A stretch of DNA of 64,000 nucleotides, taken from assembly GCA_037974665.1 (NCBI GenBank), contig CM075770.1, forward strand, positions 8,258,501 through 8,322,500, written 5' to 3'. The position numbers were made by a program, and so were the translations under genes. The DNA is from Ehretia macrophylla. Taxonomy: Eukaryota > Streptophyta > Magnoliopsida > Boraginales > Ehretiaceae. Of the stretch, positions 22,985 to 34,392 are shown piece by piece (the stretch's first letter is position 1; every line of letters begins with the position of its first letter). Below the pieces are notes generated by a model that was given only the letters and a program-made list of their open reading frames with translations, searched no databases and was not told the origin of the DNA.

Positions 22985-23182
22985 AAAGGGTGCACATAGA
23001 AGGCCATATTTATTTGTGCGAAACTTAGTGTCAAAGGAAACATCTCCAAAACAATCACAATCAATTTTTGACCTACCGTCCCCCCAAAAGTTATTAGCTA
23101 TCCTCCTATCTTGATCAAGTTGCAAATCCTAGTAAAACAATCCATTCTCACTGGCCTTGTTCTTGAAATAATTTACAAGACT
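22985..23182 (-). pseudogene. FAR1-related / MULE-transposase-domain fragment
   Basis: The minus strand reads YFKNKASENG, then LDQDRRIANNFWGDGRSKID, CDCFGDVSFDTKFRTNKYG and APFVGI. These match the core of FAR1/FHY3-type proteins (typically FWAD.RSR.DY..FGDVVSFDTTYRTNKY). FAR1 proteins are transcription factors derived from Mutator transposases. Only about 65 residues survive, with an in-frame stop upstream of the LDQD segment and no zinc-finger or SWIM region nearby, so it is a dead fragment. It could come from a host FAR1-related gene or directly from an autonomous MULE; the sequence is too short to tell. Confidence 0.75.
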
Positions 23183-23395
23183 CTAAGCATCTCCTACCTC
23201 AATTAGAAAATTTTTGTGAGTGTTGACATAATTTTTTTTATTTAAATCGGTGGGTATTCAAATTTTGTCCAACTAATCTCACGGAATCTTGAAAGTTAAC
23301 GGTCGGATAAACCTCTAATGACCTTTAAAGAACTCTTGTACTGGTGACCTTTAGGTTATATTCTCCTAAAATCTTTACCAATTGAACTACCCTAA

Positions 23396-24194
23396 CAGTG
23401 TGTTTGGATTGAGGGGAGAAAATTTAATAAAGGAGAGAAGAGGAGAGTATCATAAAGGAGAAGAGAGGAGATGATTAAATCATATTTGGATTGAATAATT
23501 TGAGGAAATGAGAGTATTATAGAGTATGAGTGTTTGTTATTTGGATTGAAAAGAAAATAGAAGGGAATGATGAATTTTATGCATAAAATGACTTTTAAAC
23601 CCTTTTCTTATTTTATATAAAATTTTATCAATTTTAAACATTATCTTCTTTATTCTTTGTTGTTTTTATTTTTTTCCATCTTTTCCTCCATCTTCTTCAC
23701 GCAGCAGCAGCAGCTTTTGTCCCAAAAAAAAATAATAATAAAAAAAGAACAACAAAAACTTGCAGCAGCTTTATGGCCATGTTTCATTTTTATTATTTAC
23801 TCATCTTCTTCCTTCCTCACACAAACACAACTGTACACATTACACACACATTTGCACACATAAAATCAAACGGACACACACCAAAGCAAGCACATAGAAG
23901 CTGCACACATGAAAACACAAGCACACATAGTTGCACACATACACACAGTTGCACGTTTTCAGTTGAGAAGATGAAAGAGATGAGGAGGTCAAAATTGGTA
24001 TCAAATTTTTTTTGGCTCCCCTCCCTCCATTTTTCCTCAAATTGGAAGAAAAGAAAATTTGAGTGTATGAGGGTTGTTTTGACCCCTTCATTTCTCTCCT
24101 CCTTAATAACCTTTCAAAACAAACAAGGGAAAAACTAAATCCCTTTTTTACTAAACCTCCCCTTCTCCCCATTCCCCTCAATCCAAACACACCC
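23396..24194. mobile_element. PIF/Harbinger-type non-autonomous element with TAA target duplication
   Basis: The left end is CAGTGTGTTTGGATTGAGGG and the right end reversed is GGGTGTGTTTGGATTGAGGG. TAA lies on both sides (23393-23395, 24195-24197). GGGTGTGTTTGG is a typical plant PIF/Harbinger terminus. The interior contains a CACA-rich tract (23815-23955) and chance ORFs on both strands. Confidence 0.78.
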
Positions 24195-24214
24195 TAAGGG
24201 TTGAGTGTTGACAA

Positions 24215-24535
24215 ATTGTAATTCATTTATTTATTATTTTATTTTATCTTATTATTTATTATTTATTTTTTATCTTTTCTATTTTATTTTTATTTTTATT
24301 TAATTTTATCTTATTTTATTTTATTTTATCTTATTTTAATATATTTATTTTCTTATTTTATTGTAACTATTTTTTATTTTATTTTTTATTTTATTTTATT
24401 TTTTATTTTTTATTTTATTTTTTACATTATTTTATTTTATCTTATTCATATTTATATTTTTATATTGTATTGTATTTATTATTATTTTATTTTTTGAATT
24501 ATTGTATTGTATTTATTTTAATTTTATATTTTTTA
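24215..24535. repeat. Pyrimidine/A-rich low-complexity tract (TTTTA-type)
   Basis: About 320 bp made almost entirely of TTTTATTTTA and TTATTTATT units with no G on the plus strand for long spans. Simple-sequence expansion next to the Harbinger-type element. Confidence 0.8.
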
Positions 24536-25459
24536 AGATGGGTATTTATGTCTTTTATTTTCTAAAAAATATTTTCATAACTTGGGAATGTGAGATTCTC
24601 ATTCCTTCACTTGAGAATAGAAAATGACCAAATTATGGAAATATTGTATTTCAAGGAATGTAATATTCTTAGGAATATTTTTTTATTCTACGAACCAAAA
24701 ATATCATATTACAAACTTTATATTTTCAAAAATCTTGTAAAATTTCGCAAACTGAATGTCCCCTTAAGTTAATGCAGTTCCATGAATCGAACACATGACC
24801 TTAAAATATATAAAACTCGTACTCTACCAACTTTACCACTATATAGTACAATATATATGGTTTTGTCAATACAATAGATTGATTATCTACTTTGACAAAA
24901 GTCACTCAAGTTTACCCCGCACCAGCCCATTTCCTTTACAAACCCTAAACTTTTCTCATCCCTACTACCAGAATACTCTGTCGCCTTCCTTCCATCTCAA
25001 TAGAAAAGTTTTATTTCTTTGTTTTTTTGGGGTGGAGGTTTTATGGAGTGTGGGCACAATGAAGTAGATCTAGAGAAGCTTTGTTTCTTTATTCCTCTTT
25101 GTCTATTTATTCAATATAGCATATGATTTTTAAGTATTTTTATTTTTAATATATATTTTTTACTTTGAGCTATGCAAATCTCATAGGTTGTATTTACGTT
25201 TTTTTGCTTTCTCTAAACAGTTTCAGTTTCAGTTCGGATACCTACAATTTTTTCAATGTTTGTCAGTTTCAATTTTGGTTATCAAATTTCAAATCCATTC
25301 AATTTCGATTTTTAGTTATTTTAAATGGTTTTGATTTTAACTTTTTTAAAAATTTCAATTAATCGAACCGTTATTATTCTTACACAGTGATAAGATCAAT
25401 ATCTATTTAAACGCGGGCCGGGGCTTTCTTATCACCTTCGTTTATATTAGAAACTATAA

Positions 25460-25959
25460 GAGCAAATTGGACAAATAGTCCCCATTGTTTATAAATTTTG
25501 GACAAATAGTCCCTATTGTTTCACAAGTCATTCCGTTAGTCCCTATTGTTTGCAAAAGTCCCACAATTAGTCCTCATTGTTTGCAAAAGTCCCACAATTA
25601 GTCCCCATTGTTTGCAAAAGTCACTCAATTAGTTCCCATTGTTTGTAAAAGTCACTCAATCAGTTCCCATTGTTTGCGAAAGTCACTCAATTAGTCCCCA
25701 ATGTTTGTTGCAAAACCTTAGGGACTGATTGAGTGACTTTTGCAAACAATGGGGACTGATTGAGTGACTTTTGCAAACAATGGGGACTAATTGAGTGATT
25801 TTTGCAAACAATGGGGACTAATTGTGGGACTTTTGCAAATAATGGGAACTAACGGAATGACTTGTGAAACAATAGGGACTATTGGTAAAATTTTTACAAA
25901 CAATAGAGATTATTTGTCAAAAATTTATAAACAATAGGGACTATTTGTAAGATTTGCCC
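25460..25959. mobile_element. MULE-type MITE built of two opposed arrays of about 32-bp repeats
   Basis: The 9-bp direct repeat AAACTATAA flanks it (25451-25459, 25960-25968). Ends: left GAGCAAATTGGACAAATAGT, right reversed GGGCAAATCTTACAAATAGT. Each arm holds about seven units of AGTCCCCATTGTTTGCAAAA plus a short linker, and the second arm is the reverse complement of the first, meeting near 25710. The whole element can fold into one large hairpin. No ORF. Confidence 0.85.
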
Positions 25960-25968
25960 AAACTATAA

Positions 25969-26869
25969 CATATAAAGTGCGTCCACACCCAGCACCCACG
26001 ACCAACAAATAAGAAATGGTGACCATTGGGTCCCATAATGAATGTGAAGTTTTCAAAGTGCCTGAAATGTGTCGTGTCTGATAGAATTGTAGTGTTTTAC
26101 ACTGTTTATAAATGCTGGGGAAGTGATAATACTGTATAATGATGTGATTTTTATATTAGATAGTTCAAATTATTTTATTATAATTATATTATTAATAATT
26201 TATTTTGTAATATTATAATGTTATGAATGAAAGTAATTATTTACTTTGAGAAGAAATTGTGTTCTATACGCGAGCCGAACATATTTTCTAAGATCTACAG
26301 TTGAAAAAAATTGGAAAATTAAGAACCTATACAATTGGCAGAGAGGAGTTTGAACAAGATTAGGATTGAGCTAACATGATTAGATGATGTATCCGTCTCA
26401 TTTCTCAGATTGATCAATTTAATTTACTCCACACAAAGGTTATGCCTACGTAGTCAAAGGCAACCAAGGATTCTTTCACTATCAATATTCCTGTGCCTCA
26501 TCTTAGGGAAATTTAATTTGTTGTACACTAAGGTTATGACTTTCAGATAACGAGGAATAAAATTAATCGAATATCGTGGGGTTGGGGTAGACAACCTCAT
26601 GTGGACCAAAAGCTTAGATTTACTTCGATGGGTGATTTAAGACTATTTCGTTTGAGTGACTTTAGTTCCTTGTATGTAATAAATTTCGAAGCCTACTTTA
26701 TCTGATTTAGAGACTTGAACCATTTGATGAGTTCGTGGTCACTATGAAGTATACCACCTTATTTATGGTGTGTTCATATATGTTTTGCGCCTTACAAAAG
26801 GTTAATCCTTCTCAAATTTGCGACAGTAACGTTTTTGGAGTTCGTTTTTGAATGAATTTTGGGAGTACG
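25969..26869. other. Non-coding stretch
   Basis: I see no gene here. The only notable structure is AT-rich sequence around 26160-26230. Confidence 0.45.
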
Positions 26870-27065
26870 ACAAATTACGTTTCCAATTTATTGACGCAAA
26901 AATCTTGTTCTATCATTTAAGAAAACATAAACAAGAGAGCTCGAAAGGATTTAAATATAAATTTTGTGTGTACTTCGAGTAGTAATGTACAACTACTTGA
27001 GTTTTGTTCTAATCGTCAAGATTGAAATATTGTAGATTTCAAATTATATTATTGTCACAATTTCT
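26870..27065. repeat. Dispersed repeat D3, partial copy 3
   Basis: Carries the AATCTTGTTCTATC.TTTAAG block with AAACA.AAACAAGAGAGCTCG and the TTTCAAATTATA block also present near 18655-18800 and 61860-61910. No gene. Confidence 0.55.
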
Positions 27066-27921
27066 GTGTGTATTTCTTCAACTCTATATAAGTGTTCTCT
27101 TAATTATGTATTTTCTCTCTCATTGTAAGATTATTGTGGAAAATCATTTTCTCTCTTTTACCCAATGAAAGTTAAATAGCAACGTCAACGATTTTTCACT
27201 TTCTCTTGGCATTTGACTTAGAAATGAAAAACTCTTCAGTCAATCTATACTATTGTCAACATCTCACCTATTAGTAATCAAACAGTCTAGACTGATATCA
27301 ACCTCTCACATATTAATAAAATTCATACGTATAAATTTCACCAACAATGTGATAGAATCTGATTTTTCCCCTAAATATTAGCTTTTACTGTCCTCGAAAA
27401 AAGTATGCTACTTTTATGTGTGCTTTCTTCACAACTCTCTTCCTAATTAGTAATTTGACATGCTCTTATATTTTTCTTTCTTATTTTTGAGAAAGCACTC
27501 AACAATATCGGTCGTGCTTTTCCATTTTTTATGTTTGAAAATGAAATCCTATTAAGAAATTCAAATCGAAACATATATTTGGATACAACAAATCAAGAAC
27601 AATTTCTGCTTAACAGATTATAAAAATGCACAATAGAACGAATTGAAAAGTTAATAAGTAAGAAAAGTTATAGACAATTTTCTGTAATCTTGAAAGAGTC
27701 TGCATTCAAGAGAGAGTATCATCAATCAAGAGATTAGTTAGAATGAATTTTACATCATGTAGACTACAAAAGCATTTCTCCCAAAAGTGAAGGTATATCG
27801 GGGATATTATTCGAAAAAAAGATCAACAAAAAGCTTACGATGATTTCACAATCAGGTACAAACAAAGCTTTTATAGTACTTTATTTCGTCATTATAGGAG
27901 GTAGAGCCGGCCTTTTGCAAA

Positions 27922-28461
27922 TTAACCCTCCAATGCTGATGCTCCAGGTATAATTTCAATAAGTTCCGTTGTGATGGATGCTTGACGGGTTCTGTTGAAG
28001 AAAGAGAACAAATGCCGATCACATGGTCGAATGGTTAACGCTATTGAAAACTCAATGCAGCTTATGACCTTAAAACTGAACACAGCTAGTGACCTTGAAA
28101 CTAAAAATGCAGCTAATGAGCTTGAAACTAGAGTACTAGTACAATTTAAGAACAGTAGACATTCTGCGTTCAACACCGTCAAGTTCACTCAATAGGTATT
28201 GACAACTAATAACATGTCATGGAAGCATCAACCAGTTGTCACCAAAAAGAGGACGTAGTTCCTGAGAGCGAGTGTGTGTGTATGTGCATACGTGTGAGAG
28301 ACAGAGAGAGAAAAAAACCTGTTGTAAGTAAGGGTGAGGCGATCAAGCATTTCACCAGCATTTCTGCTGGAGCTATCCATTGCAGACATCCTCAAAATAT
28401 TCTTCCAATGCTGAGCTATATATCCAGCTCCAGCAGCTGCAGCAACAATCCAAACATCCAT
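27922..28461 (-). CDS. Chimeric gene: POLAR-like N-terminus fused in frame to ATP synthase gamma C-terminus
   Basis: Exon 1 is 28319-28461 and exon 2 is 27922-27991, separated by a 327-bp intron. Exon 1 opens with the 24 POLAR-like residues (MDVWIVAAAAGAGYIAQHWK, NILR) and passes without a break into MSAMDSSSRNAGEMLDRLTL, TYN of the gamma subunit. The donor AACAG|GTTTTTTT joins the acceptor TTCAACAG|AACCCG in the phase of the parent gene and restores NRTRQASIT...GASALEG and a stop at 27922-27924. Exons total 213 nt, exactly 71 codons, so the product would be 70 residues: a short hydrophobic lead followed by the C-terminal helix that in intact gamma sits inside the alpha3beta3 ring. The fusion point lies at AGG, shared by both parents. 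The upstream flank is that of the POLAR-like gene. Expression and function are unknown. It could be a young chimeric gene, or a deletion product that happens to stay open. Confidence 0.6.
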
Positions 28462-28874
28462 TTTCCAATTCCCTTCACTGGAAAACTGCTAACTAATTCT
28501 AGACGACAAACCTTCTACTTCAGTTCTTAGCATCAAAGTCCCATAGGATAGTCCTTATCAAACTCAAACGACACAAGGCCGAGAAAATCCAACAGCCAAA
28601 ATATAACCTCAATAAAACCAATAGTCAAATGTAAAACAAATTGAATACTGCCCTATAATGCAGTTATGCTCCACAGTCAAAAATCAAGAGACAAGGTGAA
28701 ATAAAGCTTCTAGCTATCAATCGAAGCCAAAAGATTGAATCTTTACCCAACTTCTCACAAAATCCACTGCCAAAAAATAGAAATTTTCTCACACTGCAAT
28801 AATCAAGAACCCGAGAAGAATACCTTGTTCAATCAAATATTTTTCAGATAACAAAACTCTCTCAGAAACATCAA

Positions 28875-29275
28875 CCCCCAAAAACCAATCGCTGAAATGA
28901 CAACAAAAGAATCTAAAGCATACCTATTATCTGACCATACCTGAACTGCAAAACCATTGGTGAACAACCCATTTTTATGAAAAAATCCATCTTATTACCA
29001 TAATCAACAACTCAAAAAACCAATGTTTGAAATGACACCTAAAGAAACAAAAGCATACCCATTTTCTGGCCATGCCTAAACTGCAAAACCATTCACCAAC
29101 AACTCATTTTTCTCTAAAACTCCATCCTATCACCATAATCAGCAACCCAAAATCCAATCTTTGGAATGACACCAGAAGAACCTAAAGCATACCCATCTTT
29201 TGGCCATACCTGAACTGCAAAAACCATTCATCAACAACCAATTTTTCCACACAACTCCACAGTATTACCTCAATC
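28875..29275. repeat. Minisatellite of about 130-bp units, copy 2
   Basis: The same array as at 3640-4060, upstream of the chimeric gene ATG. Units share CTGAACTGCAAAACCATT and AAAGCATACCCATTTT. Confidence 0.75.
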
Positions 29276-31254
29276 AGCAGATACCCAATAAGGCCATTAG
29301 TAAATTAATGAAGATAAACTTAGTAAAATGCAGACATCAATCGAAAACACCCATTTTCTTTACCAGAAAATTACCTAAATCCAACTAGAAATGCTTAGTA
29401 GTAAAGAAAGAAACTGTTTGTGTGAAAAAAGGTCAGAGCATTTGTAAAAAGGTCGGTGAGAAATGTCATGTGCAGGCAAAATCTAAAGGGCCCCAAGTTT
29501 TTTCTTATTTTTAATGGTTTTTGGGGTGTGGAATCTTTTACAGCCTCTGCTGATTTGCCGTTATCTACAAAGAGTGGGGAGAGAGTACAAGTTGAAGTTT
29601 CTCTATGTCAGAATACTAGTGAAGGGTTATTCTTCTATAAAGTATATGATAAATTTATTATATTTATATAGATAAAAAATAATTTAATTAGTTAATAAAT
29701 ATTAATCAATTATTATAAGTAAAAATATCATAATAATTTATTTAAAATTGTGTAAGGCTAAATTAGTAAAAAATTTTTTTTGAACATTTTGATATAATAT
29801 ATTTGTACGATACAGATTAATGTGGATTAATTTTATAAAATAACAACTTAACATATAGTTGTGACAGATTTACCACATGTCTCATAGAAGAATTAATCAA
29901 TGCAAAAAAAGGAAAAAAAAAATGAAGATGAAAAGAAGAATGGGAAAAATGATAATTTCTAATTGAAAAGTCTCCTGGAAGCGATGTCAATTGTGTATAC
30001 AAATTTGACATTTACCTTGAGTTAGGGATAGATATAACGATTACAAATTATTAATATTTATATAAAAAATTTATAATTATTAAATTTTGTTCTAGGTAAT
30101 TTTGTATCCTCATTTTTGCATCAATGCAATATTTTGACTAAAAAAAAGAATCAAGGCTTTAACCTTTTTATTAATTAGAAAATGTTCGTTAGTTAATATC
30201 TTATTTTCCCTTTAAATTTATATGGACGGGGAGTGGTTTTGGAATATAAAAATCATGAATATATTTGACACATTAAGTTTTTTTTTTTTAAAATAATCGT
30301 CGATAATGTTATGACTTATTATATTGTATATTAAATAAATTTTATAACAATATAGGTAAAATGTAAATTCCGAGTTTCATAATGTCAATTCCTTATTTTT
30401 TAACGATCTAATCACTCATCCATCTTTGATAAGTAACTAGCATTGTCCCTGTGCGATGCACGGGTGTGGTAGTAATATATAGTGACTCTAAGTAATTTAT
30501 CAATTTATCAATTTTTTAATTACGTTATTTAAAAACTATAATATGTAGTTATTCTGAATAATTTACCATTACTAAAGAAACCAAATAAAGTAAGCAATAG
30601 CATACATCGAACTTTTTACTTCAGTAAAAAAAAGATCGAACCTTTCAAATGACACATATATCTCCTTTCTTCGAATTGTTATTTTTACAAAATTCACGAT
30701 GACACTCTTACTCTTTCTACATGTGATCTACTTGTAAATAATTTATCTTTTATCATCAAAAGTTTGAATGTTCCAATGGCTAAAAAATATGTTGTGACCT
30801 TACATAGATATGCTTCTTAACAAAAGATACTGAGATACATCGTACTATGCAAAGAATTATTATTTTGATCAACTTGAACATACACTCAAAAAATATCATG
30901 GACTACCTAGCAAATATTATAATTGATGGTTGTAATGTATTCAAATCTACATAGATTTGTTATCGCTTTCAATTGACAAATATGTCTCATTAGTTTGAAA
31001 TGCATTAGTAATATTTAAAGTAGATTTGTTTTTATGACCTAAGTGAAATTTAAATAACTGAACAAATCACCTGAGAAGTCACATGGTATAAGACTTTATT
31101 TTTATTGCTAACATCACATTATAAGATAAACAATAATGAATAAGGAACATAAACATATTAAATCGAATCTATGATCAAAATAATAAGAGATACATATTTG
31201 GCTAATTTATTATTTAAGATTCTTCTTTGAAAATCATATTGGTTGTAGTCTTTA

Positions 31255-31395
31255 ATACTTTGTCATTATCAAAATCGTTAATCTTTTCTTACTTGTCACT
31301 CTTAGAAGTGCAACATATAGTAATTCATGACTGAAAGCAGGCATTGTAAGACATAATCCGATGTGAGAAAGAGTTTGATCCTGACTTTTATTTAA
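31255..31395 (-). pseudogene. Helitron helicase remnant, C-terminal motif
   Basis: The minus strand reads NKSQDQTLSHIGLCLTMPAF, then SHELLYVALLRVTSKKRL. This is the PIF1-type helicase end of plant Helitron proteins (usually NKSQGQTL...FSHGQLYVALSRVTSKKGL). No longer part of a long ORF. Confidence 0.85.
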
Positions 31396-31607
31396 ACCTA
31401 TGGAAAAACTTACAACCAAACAAAATTGTTTTCGCTAAAATTTAACGAACAAACTTTGATTAGATGAGATTATAGTTGTCTGAGGTATATCACTCCAATA
31501 ATCGATATTTAACAAATGAAATATTTCAATAAATTATAAAATATTTAAATATTAGTGTGAAGAGCAAAAATGTTTATTTTTAGTACATATGATTGGAAAA
31601 CATACTC

Positions 31608-31860
31608 TCTTTTTTTTTTTGTAAAAGGGAATCTTTCATTAAAATGAAAAACTGAGATTACAAGATGGTTTATCCTACCCCCTCAGGGTGGATGTCATTT
31701 ACAAAAATATCAGTCAAAGACGAAGTTGCGTTAGAAACCCAGTCAAATGCTAACTTATTCGATAGCATACTCTTAGTTCTTGTCAGTTTAGAACATCATC
31801 AATCATTTTTATCCAACTCTACCATTCATGTTCTAGTCTGCTCACATTATTCTATATAAA
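31608..31860 (-). mobile_element. LINE 3'-end fragment nested in the Helitron
   Basis: A T-run at 31610-31621 followed by GTAAAAGGGAATCTTTCATT is the reversed form of a plant LINE tail. Upstream on the minus strand a short open stretch (FDWVSNATSSLTDIFVNDIH) resembles the last residues of plant LINE ORF2. 5'-truncated, non-functional. Confidence 0.5.
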
Positions 31861-32079
31861 TAGAGTTGCAAAATTCTTTTAATATATAACTATGATTATC
31901 AAGTATTTGTTCCATTTATTCCGTCATTATTCTCTATACATCTTCTAATAAATCGAGTACAAAAGAAAGCTTCATTGAATCTAGAGTACTAAGATAATAA
32001 TCCTCCCAATTGGCTAGAGGCACGTGTGATATTATTCTAATAACAAAGCTTTTTTGTTTTCTTGGATATCAATTATGCT

Positions 32080-32434
32080 CACATTCTTTGTAAACAAAAT
32101 TTTGTTCGGAAACTCTAAAAACATCATCTTATCAGCTTCTTCATACTATTTTTTGCATTCATCTAAAGTTTAAACATTAATTTCTTTTAATTTCTCCATT
32201 TGATTTATTATCCTTATAGATAACAATGTTTTTTAAGGAAAGATGAAATTATAGCTTTGTACAATTGGATATATAAAATGAATATAAAAGAGAAAAAGCT
32301 CCCAAGCAGCCTCACAAGGGGATATTTGTATGCAATCATAATAAATCTTAATTTTATTAGCAAGCTGAGATTAATCTCCATTTACATGTCTATTATATAG
32401 AACTGTTGTCACTTGGTAATGACCCTTAGAAATA
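32080..32434 (-). pseudogene. Helitron Rep/helicase remnant, linker region
   Basis: The minus strand reads YYDCIQISPCEAAWELFLF (32239-32434) and then FLEFPNKILFTKN (about 32080-32170), matching the conserved YYDCRYIS.CEAAWR.F and (T)Y.EFP.KFVW stretches of plant Helitron proteins. Short open blocks only. Confidence 0.8.
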
Positions 32435-34252
32435 TATTTGAATGAATATTTAAGTACAATCGTCTTACATATGTAGTCAATATTGGTTGAGCACGATATT
32501 TTAGGGGAAACATTGAGTGATAAAGGATGATATGTCAATTATCGAGCTCAATCCCTTTTCTTATAATAGTTCGTCCATATTCTTTTATTCTATATTGAGG
32601 AAATACTTCGCCATCAATATTGAAGAGAAATTTTAATTTTGTTCTTAGCCAAAATAGATACACTAAAGAAAGAAAAAAAGTAAAAGTGAATAACAACATA
32701 AAAAATAAAGTCAATATAAGAAGACAGTGATACAAATGATAATTTTTTATAATACCATTTCTTTTGCAATCGGAATTCTTTCATCAGACTCAAAAATTGA
32801 CACCTTTATTTAGTTAACTCAAGTGTCAGAAAGATTTTTTTAGAGATTAATATAATAGTAGATATTTGAGATTTTTTTTTATTTTTTTACCACATAGCAT
32901 CATATATTGATATTTATAAAAGATCAAACAAATCAAAGTATTCATATATAGTTTCATACATTCACCAATTGAAATTTCTTTTCATAGAGTTGTAACATTC
33001 GTCATGTCATTAATTGGATAGACTAACGACTAAAATAGTATGCCAAGACATTAAAAAGATAAATTAGATTAGGTTATCATTCTGTTTCACAAACGCTTTT
33101 CTAGCACTATAGATTTTCTTCTCACCCCTTCATTAATCATACCCCATTGGTCTCTATTTCTGAGTTATCCATGACTAAAAGTAAAATATAAAATGGTGAA
33201 ATTATAGTATTCAAAAGTGAAATATAAGATAGTGAAATTATATTACTTAAAAATATATGATGACAATGAGAATTATGAAGAGTCTCATCGCAATGGAATT
33301 ATATATTCCAAATAAGTTGTATTTCATTAAACTCACCATATGCATTTTTTTTTTTCATTCCAGTTTGAAATATAACAAACGAAATCATAAAATAGAAATA
33401 TACTCATATAGCAATTTATGAATTTGAAAAATATTATCCAAGGAGATAAGTTGGATTAAATTAGAAAGATTGCATTATTTATCCCAAACTATATACAAAA
33501 TATTGACTAACTCCCCATTGCCCTACTATTCTATGTCTTTTATTGTAGATTGATAAATTAGAAGTCTGGATATCTCATTCAAGCAATAGGACTATATGAA
33601 CTTTCAATTGATTATTGAACGACAAATAATGATTTTTGAATTCACTATACTGTTTCAATACTAGGTATCATAAAATATGTGATTTAGAATTATAAAATTA
33701 AAATTAACACAATTAGAGCAATGATCAAGTCAAAATAATTATATTTTACATGGTTATTTATCATATATGGAGGAATATTTTCAGCATTTAAAATATATTT
33801 TAGAATATTTTATCCCATTTTCTAGTCTACATTGCATACTCAAATTGCAATTATTCATCCTATTTAAAGGATTTCGCAATTCTTATCCTTACAGGTATCA
33901 TCAAAGTTACAATCATCAATGTGAACAACATTCGTTGAACCTTAAAAAAATAAAAAAATAAGTTATATTTTTTGATGTCTAAAGTTACCATTATTAATAT
34001 CCATAATTGGATATATATAATTGATCAAGATTAGTACATTTAATATGTCATTTAATAAACCATCCCTTTGAAATGATTAGATATATAAAAAGCAATTGTA
34101 ATTTTCTTTTTATATTTTGTGGAAAGTTTATTGGCTTAATGGAAAGTTTATTTCATAAACATTCTCCAAAAATAATATGTAATATTATATAAAAAATAAA
34201 AAAAATAAAGAACAGAAACAACTTTGTAGCATATAAGAAAATATCACATGAT
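32435..34252. other. Degraded Helitron interior
   Basis: AT-rich. By position it should hold the Rep part, but I cannot recognise the HUH motif by eye. No host gene seen. Confidence 0.4.
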
Positions 34253-34382
34253 GCCAAAGACTTGTTGGTCTAACGGCATGACACTCGCAGTATTTGCGAG
34301 AGGTTGCGAGCTCTAGTTTTGATAGTTACATATCAATGTCTGTGCGGTTTAGGCCTCCTTTTGAATCAAAAAAAAAAAAAAA
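34253..34382 (+). mobile_element. SINE with exact 10-bp target duplication
   Basis: Flanked by ATCACATGAT at 34243-34252 and 34383-34392. The body has a tRNA-like head (TTGGTCTAACGGCATGACAC as A box, GAGAGGTTGCGAGCTCTAG as B box) and ends in an A-run of about 15. About 130 bp. It sits inside the Helitron and is therefore younger. The perfect target duplication and intact A-tail suggest a recent insertion. Confidence 0.87.
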
Positions 34383-34392
34383 ATCACATGAT

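Larger units (their letters stand above)
27628..30436. repeat. Segmental duplication D1, copy b (left part), includes the gamma-subunit/POLAR-like block
   Basis: Collinear with 1-4440 and then 5450-5775. The first match is GCACAAT at 27628 = base 1, so the block may extend beyond the window in copy a. Copy b lacks everything between gamma-subunit exon MSAMDSS and POLAR-like codon 24 (copy a, about 620-3150). It also lacks the MULE MITE of copy a; its empty site is about 30060-30090. Confidence 0.85.

Noticed and set aside
23657-24190. ORFs on both strands around the CACA tract
   Set aside because: Inside a non-autonomous Harbinger-type element; low-complexity composition.
25460-25959. Regular short repeats resembling a CRISPR array
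   Set aside because: The units are contiguous with hardly any spacer, reverse direction midway, and lie between 9-bp target duplications in plant DNA: a MITE.
30447-30464. Hairpin as a transcription terminator
   Set aside because: It is the standard 3' hairpin of a Helitron, 6 bp from CTAG.
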